58,077 nt of DNA from JAEUMD01 sp050250815 (GTDB taxonomy: Bacteria; Pseudomonadota; Alphaproteobacteria; Rhizobiales; Hyphomicrobiaceae): assembly GCA_050250815.1 (NCBI GenBank), contig JBFWNY010000026.1, forward strand, positions 1-58,077, in the 5' to 3' direction. The notes under the pieces are model-generated. The model saw only the letters and a list, made by a program, of their open reading frames with translations. It did no database searches and was not told where the DNA came from. The stretch's first letter is position 1; each line of letters begins with the position of its first letter. A program made the position numbers and the translations under genes. Below are positions 16,747 through 25,413 of this stretch, piece after piece.

Positions 16747-18996
16747 TCAGCCGAAAGCCGGCCCGAACCGGTTGGACTTGGGGAATCCGCGCGGCGCCAG
16801 ACGGCCGGCTTGCGCCCGCTGCCCCCGCCACTCGGCCAGATCGCGCCACGGCAGGTTGTAGGTCCGTCCGGCCGAATCCAGCCACGATAGGCCCTCGGCT
16901 TTCGCAAACACGCGGATGCCGGACAGGGCGGTGTCCTTGAGGCGCATGAGGATGACGCCCTTGCCGCGGGTCATCTCGTTGACTTCATCGAGCGGGAACA
17001 CGAGGACCTTGCGGTTCTCGCCAATCACCGCGACATGGTCACCGGCAACCGGAACGCAGCAGCGCGCCTCGTCCGGCTCGGTCACGTTGAGCACCTGCTT
17101 GCCCTTGCGCGTGGAGGCCAGCACCTCGTCCTCGGGCACCACAAACCCGTATCCGGCCGTCGAGGCCACCATCAGGCGGCGTTGGGGTTCGTGCACGAAC
17201 GCTTCGATGATGTCGTGGTTCTGCTCGATGTCGACCATGAGGCGGACCGGCTCGCCGTGTCCGCGCCCGCCGGGAAGCTGGCTCGCCTCCAGCGTGTAGA
17301 ATTTTCCATTGGTGGAAAACAGCAGCACCTTGTCCGTGGTGTGCGCCTTGAGTGCGCGCTTCAACCCATCGCCCTGCTTGAACTCGAGACGCGACAGGTC
17401 GTCCTGATGGCCCTTGAGCGCGCGGATCCAGCCCTTTTCCGACAGGATGATGGTAACGGGCTCCTTTTCGATCAGCGCCTGGTCGAGATCGACTTCGATC
17501 GCCGGAGCGTCGGCGAACGTCGTGCGGCGACGGCCCAAGTCGGTCTTCTTCGAATAGCGCTCGCGCAGTGACTTGATCTCGTCGGCTATGCGCGCCCACT
17601 GCAGCTCGTCGGAAGCCAGCAGGTCCTTCAGCTCTCTCCGCTCGCCGGACAGACGGTCATGCTCGGCGCGGATCTCCATCTCCTCGAGCCGCGACAGGCT
17701 TTTCAGGCGCAGGTTGAGAATGGCGTCCGCCTGGACCTCGCTGAGCGAGAACGTGCTCATCAGCTTGGCCTTAGGGTCGTCCTCGAAGCGGACGATGCGG
17801 ATCACCTCGTCGAGGTTGAGATACGCGATGAGGTAGCCGTCGAGTACCTCCAGACGATGCTCGATCTTGCCCAGGCGGTGCTGTGACCGGCGGATCAGCA
17901 CCTCCACGCGGTGCTCGAGCCACTGCTGCAGCACCTCGCCCAACGACAGCACGTTGGGGATCTGGCCGCCCGACAGCACGTTCATGTTGAGCGAGAAGCG
18001 GACCTCCAGCTCGGTGAGCCGGAACAGGCTCTCCATGAGCAGGGTCGCGTCCACCGTGCGGCTCTTGGGTTCCAGCACGATGCGTATTTCTTCCGCGCTC
18101 TCGTCGCGCACGTCGGCGAGAAGCGGCAGCTTCCGCTCGACCAGCAGCTCGGCGATCTTCTCGATCAGCTTGGCCTTCTGGACCTGATAGGGGACCTCCG
18201 TGACGACGATCTGGTAGGTGCCCCGCCCCGTGTCCTCCCGGTCCCAGCGCGCCCGCACGCGGAACGACCCGCGCCCCGTGCGGTAGGCCTCCACGATCTG
18301 CTCGCGCGTATCGACGATGACGCCGCCCGTCGGGAAATCGGGCCCCGGCACGAGATCTACCAGCTTCTCGATGGTGGCGTTCGGATGCTTGATGAGGTGC
18401 AGGAGCGCCGTCGCCAGTTCGTCGACGTTGTGCGGCGGGATGTTGGTCGCCATGCCCACCGCGATGCCGGACGAGCCGTTGGCGAGCAGGTTGGGGAAGG
18501 CCGCCGGCAGTACGACCGGCTCCTCGTTGGTCTCGTCGTAGGTCTTGCGGAAATCGACGGTGTCCTGGTCGATACCGTCGAGAAGGTCCTGCGCCACCGT
18601 CGTCAGGCGGCTCTCGGTGTACCGCATGGCCGCGGCGTTATCGCCGTCGACATTGCCGAAGTTTCCCTGGCCATCGACCAGGGGATAGCGGACGGAGAAG
18701 TCCTGCGCGAGGCGCACGAGCGCATCGTAGATCGCCTGATCGCCATGGGGGTGATAGTTGCCCATCACCTCGCCAACGACCTTCGCGCACTTCTTGTAGC
18801 CGCTGGCCGGATCAAGCTTCAGCTCGCGCATGGCGTACAGGATGCGCCGGTGCACGGGCTTCAGGCCGTCGCGCACGTCGGGCAGCGCGCGCCCCATGAT
18901 CGTGGAGAGCGCATAGGACAGATAGCGCTCCTCCAGCGCCTGCCGGAGGTTGACGGGCTCGATCGGGCCGCCGCCGAGAATCGGTTTGTCGCTCAT
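16747..18996 (-). CDS. parC: ParC, topoisomerase IV subunit A
   Basis: A 749-residue type IIA topoisomerase subunit that decatenates daughter chromosomes with ParE. Seen: the LRQALEERYLSYAL start, the winged-helix region with HPHGDQAIYD, the active-site tyrosine in AAMRYTES (about residue 126), the coiled coil, and the C-terminal beta-pinwheel blades. Length fits ParC rather than GyrA. Relative to the E. coli quinolone-resistance region, the Ser80 position is Gln and Glu84 is Asp, which I recall as normal for alphaproteobacteria. Starts ATG at 18996. Confidence 0.97.
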   Translation of the reverse strand: MSDKPILGGGPIEPVNLRQALEERYLSYALSTIMGRALPDVRDGLKPVHRRILYAMRELKLDPASGYKKCAKVVGEVMGNYHPHGDQAIYDALVRLAQDFSVRYPLVDGQGNFGNVDGDNAAAMRYTESRLTTVAQDLLDGIDQDTVDFRKTYDETNEEPVVLPAAFPNLLANGSSGIAVGMATNIPPHNVDELATALLHLIKHPNATIEKLVDLVPGPDFPTGGVIVDTREQIVEAYRTGRGSFRVRARWDREDTGRGTYQIVVTEVPYQVQKAKLIEKIAELLVERKLPLLADVRDESAEEIRIVLEPKSRTVDATLLMESLFRLTELEVRFSLNMNVLSGGQIPNVLSLGEVLQQWLEHRVEVLIRRSQHRLGKIEHRLEVLDGYLIAYLNLDEVIRIVRFEDDPKAKLMSTFSLSEVQADAILNLRLKSLSRLEEMEIRAEHDRLSGERRELKDLLASDELQWARIADEIKSLRERYSKKTDLGRRRTTFADAPAIEVDLDQALIEKEPVTIILSEKGWIRALKGHQDDLSRLEFKQGDGLKRALKAHTTDKVLLFSTNGKFYTLEASQLPGGRGHGEPVRLMVDIEQNHDIIEAFVHEPQRRLMVASTAGYGFVVPEDEVLASTRKGKQVLNVTEPDEARCCVPVAGDHVAVIGENRKVLVFPLDEVNEMTRGKGVILMRLKDTALSGIRVFAKAEGLSWLDSAGRTYNLPWRDLAEWRGQRAQAGRLAPRGFPKSNRFGPAFG

Positions 18997-19158
18997 GAGG
19001 CTGAGTTAACGGCAAGCCCGGCCCCCCTCAAGTGCGGCGCCGCAACAAGCATCACAATCCCGCCCCCAGATCACCCCACTCACGGGCAAGGCCGTAGACC
19101 GCCACAATTTTCCGGATAACCTGCAAGTCTCTGCCGAGCGACGTCAACGAGAAGGCCT

Positions 19159-19872
19159 ATGCCGACCATCCTGCCCGACATTCCCCAGGTCGAACAGGCC
19201 ATCATCGAGATGACCAATACGTACCGCGCCGGCCACAAGCTTGGCGCAGTTGCCCCCTCACCCGCACTGACGGCTGCCGCCAAGGCCTTTGCCGACTATC
19301 TGGCCCGCACCGACCGCTTCGCCCACGACGCCGATGGCCGCAGCCATGCCGACAGGGTGGCGGCCGCCGGCTATGACTACTGCGAGGTCTCAGAAAACCT
19401 CGCGCGAAGCCTCGATCCCAAGGGATTCGAATCGCGAGCGCTCGCACGGATTACCGTGGAGGGATGGCTTAACTCGCCCGGCCACCGACACAATATCGAG
19501 GCGGACAACGTCACCGACATCGGCGTCGCCGTCGCGCGCGTGCCAGATGCCCACCCCAAGTTCGTGGTCGTCCAGCTTTTTGGCCGGCCGCGGACGCTCG
19601 CCTTCGACGTGCAGATCGCCAATTCGACGGGTGGCGCGCTCACCTATCTGTTCGGCAGCGAGCGGCACCAGCTTCCTGCCAGCATGGCGGCGACCCACAC
19701 GACCTGCGCGCCCACCCGCGTCACGTTTCCCGAGCTGGCGGACAAGGCACGCGGTCCCTCGGACGACGATCCGAACACCTACATGGCGCGCTCCGAGCAG
19801 GTGTTCGTCGTCACCAAGGCGCGCAATGGCCGCCCCGCGGTGCGCGTCGAGCCGCGCCGCCGCATCGAGTAG
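19159..19872 (+). CDS. CAP/SCP (cysteine-rich secretory protein family) domain protein without a visible signal peptide
   Basis: A 237-residue protein. The CAP domain covers about residues 8-145, with the usual N-terminal helix (MTNTYRAGH), a FAHDADGRSHADR stretch (usual first His), ENLAR and the SPGHRHNI motif. A C-terminal extension of about 90 residues has no recognised fold. Bacterial CAP proteins are normally exported, but this frame starts directly with MPTILPDIPQ and no hydrophobic leader; no better upstream start was seen. Function unknown. Convergent with recO. Confidence 0.85.
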   Translation: MPTILPDIPQVEQAIIEMTNTYRAGHKLGAVAPSPALTAAAKAFADYLARTDRFAHDADGRSHADRVAAAGYDYCEVSENLARSLDPKGFESRALARITVEGWLNSPGHRHNIEADNVTDIGVAVARVPDAHPKFVVVQLFGRPRTLAFDVQIANSTGGALTYLFGSERHQLPASMAATHTTCAPTRVTFPELADKARGPSDDDPNTYMARSEQVFVVTKARNGRPAVRVEPRRRIE

Positions 19873-19881
19873 GCACGGCGC

Positions 19882-20613
19882 TCATCCTTCCGCAGCCGCG
19901 ACCAGCATCGTCTCGAGCCGCGCTCTGGCATCGGGGAGCGGCAGGTCGCGCGGTGCAAGCACACGGTTTTCCAGAAAGAAGCGCGTCAGACGCAGCCCGG
20001 CGATGATGTCGGCCGAGGTAACGCCCTGCCGGCGGCCCTTGAGCAGAAAGGCCGGCAGCGACAGCAGCTTGTCACGATAGGGCTCGCCCGCCGACGCGGA
20101 GACTGCGCGGCCCGATTTCGGGCTGACATAAACGAGATCGTCGTTGCTGCCGGAAGCCGCGCAGGCATCAAGATCGAGGCCGTAGCCGAGCTCGGCCAGC
20201 AGCGCCACCTCCCAGCGCACGACAAGCGCCGGCCAAACCGTGTCGTCATCGAGAAAACTCAACACGAATTGCGTGATCTCGTAGAGGCTCGGATGCGGGT
20301 CCCGCTCGGGCAGCAGGCGCGCGAGCGCAGCCATCGCGGTGAGCCCGGCGAGCGCCAGCTTGTCCTCCATGGCATTGGCCGCGTGTCCGGTGCGCAGCTC
20401 GAGCGTCATATGGCCCAAGTGCTCGGGCAGACGGCCCTTCCAGCTCGCATCGACGTGGTTGCCGATCTGCAGGACCGGCCGGTTGCGGCGCGACCGGCCG
20501 CCGTGCACGAGACCAAGATGGCGGCCGTGAGCGCGCGTGAACAGCTCCACGACCGCGGCCGTCTCACCGTGCGGTCTGACCGAGAGGATGATGCCTTCGT
20601 CCTGCCAGTTCAT
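19882..20613 (-). CDS. recO: RecO, recombination mediator
   Basis: A 243-residue protein of RecO length that loads RecA on SSB-coated DNA with RecR. The start MNWQDEGIIL is the family N-terminus (OB fold); the longer open frame to 20682 is not used. The helical and C-terminal part is typical of alphaproteobacterial RecO. It is the last gene of the lepB-rnc-era-recO operon, 69 bases after the era stop. Confidence 0.92.
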   Translation of the reverse strand: MNWQDEGIILSVRPHGETAAVVELFTRAHGRHLGLVHGGRSRRNRPVLQIGNHVDASWKGRLPEHLGHMTLELRTGHAANAMEDKLALAGLTAMAALARLLPERDPHPSLYEITQFVLSFLDDDTVWPALVVRWEVALLAELGYGLDLDACAASGSNDDLVYVSPKSGRAVSASAGEPYRDKLLSLPAFLLKGRRQGVTSADIIAGLRLTRFFLENRVLAPRDLPLPDARARLETMLVAAAEG

Positions 20614-20682
20614 GACGGCGTAGCAACCCTGGCGGCTCCGTGCGGACCGGCGCGCCACGCGCACGCACAGATAGCGCCGCAT

Positions 20683-21633
20683 TCAGTCCTTTGGGAAGTC
20701 GAGACCCATTTCGCGATAGCGTTCCGGATCGTTCTTCCAGCCCTCACGCACCTTGACGAACAAGAACAGATGCACGGGGCCATCCGTAACACCGGCGATC
20801 TCGTGGCGGGCCGCCTGCGAAATGCGTTTGATCGTCTGCCCGCCCTTGCCCAGAACGATGCTGCGCTGCCCTTCGCGCTCGACGAAGATGGTCTGCTCTA
20901 TACGCGTCGAACCGTCCTTCAGCGTCTTCCAGTCCGTGGTCTCGACAGTCGTTGCGTAAGGCAACTCTTCGTGCAGGTAGTGCAACAGCTTCTCGCGCGT
21001 GATCTCAGCGGCGAGCAGGCGCAGCGGCGCATCCGAGATGTCGTCCTCGGGATAGTGCCATGGGCCTTCGGGCACGAGCCCTGCGAGATAGGCGCGCACG
21101 CCATCGACCCCCGACCCGGTCTCGGCCGAGATCATGAACGTCTCGGCGAAGGGGACAGCCTCGTTGAGGCTTGCCGCCAGCGCCAGCAGCCGTGACTTGT
21201 CGGCAATGCGGTCGATCTTGTTGAGCAGCAGCAGCCGCGGGCCCGGCCAGTCCTTGAGGCGGTCGATGATGCGTTGCGTGTCCTCGTCGATACCGCGTGC
21301 CGCATCGACGAGCAGGCAGACGACATCGGCGTCCCCCGCTCCGCCCCACGCCGCCTCGACCATGGCGCGGTCGAGCCGGCCCTTGGGATCGAAGATGCCG
21401 GGCGTGTCGATGAAGACGAGCTGGCTCCGTCCCTCGATGGTGATGCCGCGCACCGGCACGCGCGTCGTCTGCACCTTGCGAGAGACGATCGACACCTTGG
21501 CTCCCGCCAGGCGGTTGACGAGGGTCGACTTGCCCGCATTCGGTGCGCCGATGACCGCCACGAACCCGCAGCGGCGGCCATCTCCCTCGCCCCCATCCGT
21601 CGACCGGGCTTCTTTTGCTGAATCACCGCTCAA
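20683..21633 (-). CDS. era: Era GTPase
   Basis: A 316-residue GTPase needed for 16S rRNA maturation and 30S assembly. G1 GAPNAGKS, G3 DTPG, G4 NKID and the C-terminal KH domain with GKGGQTIKRI are present. The frame is open to 21726, but the only sensible start is TTG at 21633, which overlaps the end of rnc by 11 bases and leaves the family-like short N-terminus before CGFVAVIG. Translationally coupled to rnc. Confidence 0.95.
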   Translation of the reverse strand: MSGDSAKEARSTDGGEGDGRRCGFVAVIGAPNAGKSTLVNRLAGAKVSIVSRKVQTTRVPVRGITIEGRSQLVFIDTPGIFDPKGRLDRAMVEAAWGGAGDADVVCLLVDAARGIDEDTQRIIDRLKDWPGPRLLLLNKIDRIADKSRLLALAASLNEAVPFAETFMISAETGSGVDGVRAYLAGLVPEGPWHYPEDDISDAPLRLLAAEITREKLLHYLHEELPYATTVETTDWKTLKDGSTRIEQTIFVEREGQRSIVLGKGGQTIKRISQAARHEIAGVTDGPVHLFLFVKVREGWKNDPERYREMGLDFPKD

Positions 21634-22336
21634 GAGATCTTGCGCTCCACACGCCCTGGCTCTCCAGCAATGCCGTCGCCGCCGCCTGCTCCGCCGAGCG
21701 CTTGGAGCGTCCTTCCCCTCGCGCATTCAAGCCGTTGGCAACCCGAACAACGGCGACGAAACGGGGGGCATGGTCGGGGCCCGAGCGGCTCTCCTCCGTA
21801 TACTCCGGCAGGTCCAGCCCCTGCCCCTGCGCCCACTCCTGCAGCTCTGACTTGGCGTCGCGCGTGACCCGCGGACTGGCCTCGACGTGCGGCTCCCATA
21901 GCTGCAGTACGACCGCGCGCGCCTTGTCGAACCCCGCTTCCAGGTAGATCGCGCCGAGCAGCGCCTCCATGGCGTCGGCGAGGATCGTCTCCTTTTCGCG
22001 ACCGCCTGCCGCGGCCTCGCTATCGGAGAGTACCAGCGCCGGTCCAACGCCGATGGTGCGGGCGACGATTGCGCATGTGCGGCCACGCACGAGACGGTTG
22101 AAGCTGCGTGCAAGATCGCCTTCACGGGCTTCGGGATGGCGCTCGCACATCAGGCCCGCGATGGCGAGGCCGAGCACCCGGTCCCCCATGAACTCCAGGC
22201 GCTCGTTATCGGCGGTGGCCGTCTTCGAGCCGCGGACGCTGGCGTGCGTAAGCGCCTGCTCGGCGAGAGCACGATCCTTGAAGTGATACCCGAGAGCCTT
22301 CTCGAGAGCCTTGATTGCATCGGGTCTACGCGCCAT
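21623..22336 (-). CDS. rnc: Ribonuclease III
   Basis: A 237-residue double-strand-specific RNase. The signature NERLEFMGD (residues 44-52) carries the catalytic acids, with the second acidic helix at LADAMEALLGA. A C-terminal dsRNA-binding domain ends in KRSAEQAAA. It processes rRNA precursors. It lies between lepB (6-base gap) and era (11-base overlap) in a conserved order. Confidence 0.96.
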   Translation of the reverse strand: MARRPDAIKALEKALGYHFKDRALAEQALTHASVRGSKTATADNERLEFMGDRVLGLAIAGLMCERHPEAREGDLARSFNRLVRGRTCAIVARTIGVGPALVLSDSEAAAGGREKETILADAMEALLGAIYLEAGFDKARAVVLQLWEPHVEASPRVTRDAKSELQEWAQGQGLDLPEYTEESRSGPDHAPRFVAVVRVANGLNARGEGRSKRSAEQAAATALLESQGVWSARSLER

Positions 22337-22342
22337 GCCGCC

Positions 22343-23101
22343 TCAACGGACGAGTTTGAAGAACCGACCCCATCTTATGTCGAAGGGCCAGCTCCACGGC
22401 TTCCACCAGATGAAGGAATCAGGCTCGTCGACGGCGGCGGAGAAGAAGATGACATCCGCACGGCCGATGAGGTTCTCGTAGGGCACATAGCCCACGCCCC
22501 ACTGTGCCCGACTGTCGGTGGAGTCGTCACGATTGTCGCCCATCATGAAGTAATGGCCGGCGGGCACCTTGTAGGGCCCGACATTGTCGAAAGGACCCGC
22601 AGGCTCTGCATCGAGCACCGTGTAGGTGACACCGTTGGGCAGCGTCTCACGGAAGCGCGCTACGCGCCGGAGCGGGCCGCCGTCGCGGCGCGTCTCGAAC
22701 GTCCCGTCGGGCACGCGCGGCACTGCTTCGCCGTTGATGTAGACGACGCCGCCACGGACGACGATCTCGTCGCCCGGAAGGCCGATCAAGCGCTTGATGT
22801 AGTCGGTGGAATTGTCGCGCGGCAGCTTAAAGACGACGACGTCGCCGCGCTTCGGCTCGCTGGCGAAGATGCGGCCGTTGAATAGGTCGACGGAGCTGGT
22901 GAAGGAGTACTTCGAGTAGCCGTAGGAGAGTTTGGAAACGAACAGGTAGTCGCCAACCAACAGGGTCGATTTCATCGAACCCGAAGGGATGGAGAAAGGC
23001 TGATAGAAGAAGACCCTCACTACCATCGCGATGATCAGCGCCTGGATGACGATCTTGACGATCTCCATCACGCCGCCTTCGCGGGCTGTCTTCGACGCCA
23101 T
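22343..23101 (-). CDS. lepB: LepB, signal peptidase I
   Basis: A 252-residue inner-membrane peptidase that removes signal peptides. One N-terminal membrane helix (about 13-32) is followed by the catalytic Ser42 in IPSGSMK and the catalytic Lys103 in YIKRLIG. Later family boxes are MMGDNRDDS and the WGYVP-like VGYVP. The start MASKTA at 23101 has a GGAG ribosome binding site; the frame extends far upstream but is not family sequence. The gap to acpS is about 265 bases. Confidence 0.96.
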   Translation of the reverse strand: MASKTAREGGVMEIVKIVIQALIIAMVVRVFFYQPFSIPSGSMKSTLLVGDYLFVSKLSYGYSKYSFTSSVDLFNGRIFASEPKRGDVVVFKLPRDNSTDYIKRLIGLPGDEIVVRGGVVYINGEAVPRVPDGTFETRRDGGPLRRVARFRETLPNGVTYTVLDAEPAGPFDNVGPYKVPAGHYFMMGDNRDDSTDSRAQWGVGYVPYENLIGRADVIFFSAAVDEPDSFIWWKPWSWPFDIRWGRFFKLVR

Positions 23102-23366
23102 CTCTGCTCCGTTTCCCTCGGCGCGCCCGCCTTCGGCTCCAGGCCTTCGGCGCGGGCGCGCACAGCCTGATCGGCGTGCGCGAATAGCCCAGGTCCAACG
23201 AGGACCTCCCCGTCGTGCGACCCGCGCTGATCCGGCCGCACGCTGCTCCCCGGGGCAAAAGTGATGCTCCGGAGGCTTGATCGCTATAGCCAGTTCGCGC
23301 GAACGAGGCAATCGAGGGCGCCCACGGGCACCCGGGTGGCAATTCGCGGGTGGCCCTTCGAAACGT

Positions 23367-23783
23367 TCAGCGCGAGTCGACCTTGTCCTTGAACGCGGAA
23401 ATAATAACGATTGCCTGCGCCTGCGGGAATTCATCCGTGAGCGTAAGGTCGATACGCACGTCCATGCCGGGCGGCAGAAGCGTCTCCAGGTGCGCGAGTG
23501 CGCCACCCGTCAGGCGCAGCGTCGGCCGCCCCGAAGGCAGGTTCACCACGCCCATGTCGCGCCAGAAGACGCCCTGGCGGAACCCGGTACCCAGCGCCTT
23601 CGAGCACGCCTCCTTGGCCGCGAAGCGCTTGGCGTAGGTGGCCGCTCTCAGCAGCGGCCGGCGCTCGGCGCGCGCCCGCTCGTGCGCCGTGAACACGCGG
23701 TTGAGAAAACGGTCGCCGAAGCGCTCCAGCGTCTTCTCGATACGGCGAATGTCGACGATGTCGTTGCCCAGCCCCAGGATCAT
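23367..23783 (-). CDS. acpS: AcpS, holo-[acyl-carrier-protein] synthase
   Basis: A 138-residue 4'-phosphopantetheinyl transferase that activates acyl carrier protein. Metal and CoA-binding residues Asp8 (GLGNDIVDI) and Glu58 (RFAAKEA) are present, and length is typical. The start overlaps the pdxJ stop by four bases, the usual pdxJ-acpS coupling. Confidence 0.96.
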   Translation of the reverse strand: MILGLGNDIVDIRRIEKTLERFGDRFLNRVFTAHERARAERRPLLRAATYAKRFAAKEACSKALGTGFRQGVFWRDMGVVNLPSGRPTLRLTGGALAHLETLLPPGMDVRIDLTLTDEFPQAQAIVIISAFKDKVDSR

Positions 23784-24628
23784 GCGCGGCTTCGCTTTCC
23801 GCCCCGCGCCGCGGCCACCGGATTCACCGTGCCGGCAGGGCTGCGACGCGCCTCATCCATGAGATGACGCATGTGGCGCACCGCGCCGATCAATCCGCAG
23901 AAAATCGCCTCGCCGACAATGAAGTGTCCGATGTTGAGCTCGACAACTTCGGGCAGCCGCGCCACCGCCGCCACCGTGTTGTAGGTAAGGCCGTGCCCAG
24001 CGTGCACCTCAACGCCCGCAGCATGGGCGCCACGCGCGGCTGCTGCCAGCCTGGCCAGTTCCGCGGCGACGCCGGGCCCGTCCTCTTCGAGCGCCAGCTC
24101 GCAATAGCGCCCGGTATGCAGTTCGACGATGTCGGCCCCGATCGCCGCCGAAGCGGCCACGACACGCTCGTCCGGCTCGATGAACAAGGAGACACGGATT
24201 CCAGCGTCCTTGAGCGCGCCGACGACGCGCGCGAGCCGCGCGCCTCCCCCGGTGACATCCAGACCGCCCTCCGTCGTGCGCTCCTCGCGCCGTTCCGGCA
24301 CGAGGCAACAGGCATTGGGCAGATGCCGCAACGCGATCGCCAGCATTTCCTCGGTCGCCGCCATCTCCAGGTTGAGCGGCCGGGTCAGCTCACGTTTGAG
24401 GCGGACGATATCCTCGTCGGAAATGTGCCGCCGGTCCTCACGCAGATGAGCGGTGATGCCGTCGGCACCGCCTTCGATGGCCAGGTGGGCGGCGCGCAGC
24501 GTGTCGGGATGGCGACCGCCGCGGGCGTTTCTGATGGTGGCAACATGATCGATGTTGACGCCAAGGCGCAACGCCGGCGCCTCAGGCGCCACGCGGCTGG
24601 ACGGAGTTGAGCGTCGTGTGCTCGGCAT
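23780..24628 (-). CDS. pdxJ: PdxJ, pyridoxine 5'-phosphate synthase
   Basis: A 282-residue TIM-barrel enzyme making pyridoxine 5'-phosphate from aminoacetone phosphate and deoxyxylulose 5-phosphate. Motifs: LGVNIDHVATIRNARGG at the barrel start, the VPERREE loop, HTGRY and the glycine-rich HAGHGL. The start is uncertain: ATG at 24628 overlaps the DUF2062 gene by 47 bases; a GTG at 24592 (11-base overlap) gives the more usual short N-terminus. Confidence 0.95.
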   Translation of the reverse strand: MPSTRRSTPSSRVAPEAPALRLGVNIDHVATIRNARGGRHPDTLRAAHLAIEGGADGITAHLREDRRHISDEDIVRLKRELTRPLNLEMAATEEMLAIALRHLPNACCLVPERREERTTEGGLDVTGGGARLARVVGALKDAGIRVSLFIEPDERVVAASAAIGADIVELHTGRYCELALEEDGPGVAAELARLAAAARGAHAAGVEVHAGHGLTYNTVAAVARLPEVVELNIGHFIVGEAIFCGLIGAVRHMRHLMDEARRSPAGTVNPVAAARGGKRSRA

Positions 24629-25265
24629 GGACGGCGAGGGGCTCCTCGATGGGCGAACCAGGCATCGCAAGGGTGGCTACCGGGCGGGCTTCCAGCATAC
24701 CCCGGCGCCGAGCCTGAGTGGCCCGTGTCGTGGCGCGCATCATATAGTAGATGAACACGCCGACCAGCAGCCCGACCGGCAGGCTTCCCGCAAGCATAGG
24801 CTTCATGAACGGCCACAGCACCGCGGCGGCGGCCGCCAGCATTTCGGGCGATTGCCCCATGGCCGCCTGCCAGGCGAGGCCCATCTGATCGCCGATGATG
24901 GCGAGATCGGCGGCGCCCAGCACCCCACTCTGGCCCATCATGTTGGCGCCAGCGGAATATGTCACCGCCCAGATGATGGGCCAGCTGACCGGGTTTCCGA
25001 AAAAAGTGGCGAGCATGGCCGCAGGGATGCTCGCGCGCAACAGCAAGGCGAGCATCGCGGCGAGCACCAACTGCCCGCCGATCAGCGGCGTGCAAGAAAC
25101 GAAGACGCCGACAGCCGAGCCCAGCGCGATGGCATGCGGCGTGGTCCTCAGCCGCAGGATACGCAGACGCACATACCGCAGCGAACGAGCCCAGGACCGG
25201 CGCGGCCACAGTGCAACCCGCAACCGCTCCGTCAAACTCGCTGGTATGCGCCGCTTGAGCAGCAT
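24582..25265 (-). CDS. DUF2062 membrane protein
   Basis: A 227-residue protein of the DUF2062 family. A basic, amphipathic N-terminus (about 1-50) precedes the family segment PHAIALGSAVGVFVSCTP, then about three transmembrane helices, including FFGNPVSWP. Function is unknown, though the domain often sits near pdxJ or rsh in alphaproteobacteria. The ATG at 25265 has AAGG upstream and avoids a longer non-conserved extension. Confidence 0.85.
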   Translation of the reverse strand: MLLKRRIPASLTERLRVALWPRRSWARSLRYVRLRILRLRTTPHAIALGSAVGVFVSCTPLIGGQLVLAAMLALLLRASIPAAMLATFFGNPVSWPIIWAVTYSAGANMMGQSGVLGAADLAIIGDQMGLAWQAAMGQSPEMLAAAAAVLWPFMKPMLAGSLPVGLLVGVFIYYMMRATTRATQARRRGMLEARPVATLAMPGSPIEEPLAVHAEHTTLNSVQPRGA

Positions 25266-25413
25266 GGCGACCTTTATTCCCCCCACGCGAAAGCGGCTTT
25301 GTCGCACGCCTGCCACCGCGTTCCAATGCACCGCAACGTCGCGCCCCTTTGCGACTTCGCGGCACGAGACCGGTCCCCACCGGCCACCCCGAGGAGGACT
25401 CCCGCACCGCGCT

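Noticed and set aside
17911..19119. 402-codon open frame on the plus strand across parC
   Set aside because: It is antisense to a complete, well-conserved parC; in GC-rich DNA such long antisense frames are common, and it has no family motifs.
19421..19436. GATTCGAATC-like T-loop signature suggesting a tRNA
   Set aside because: It lies inside the CAP-domain gene and no acceptor or anticodon arm folds around it.
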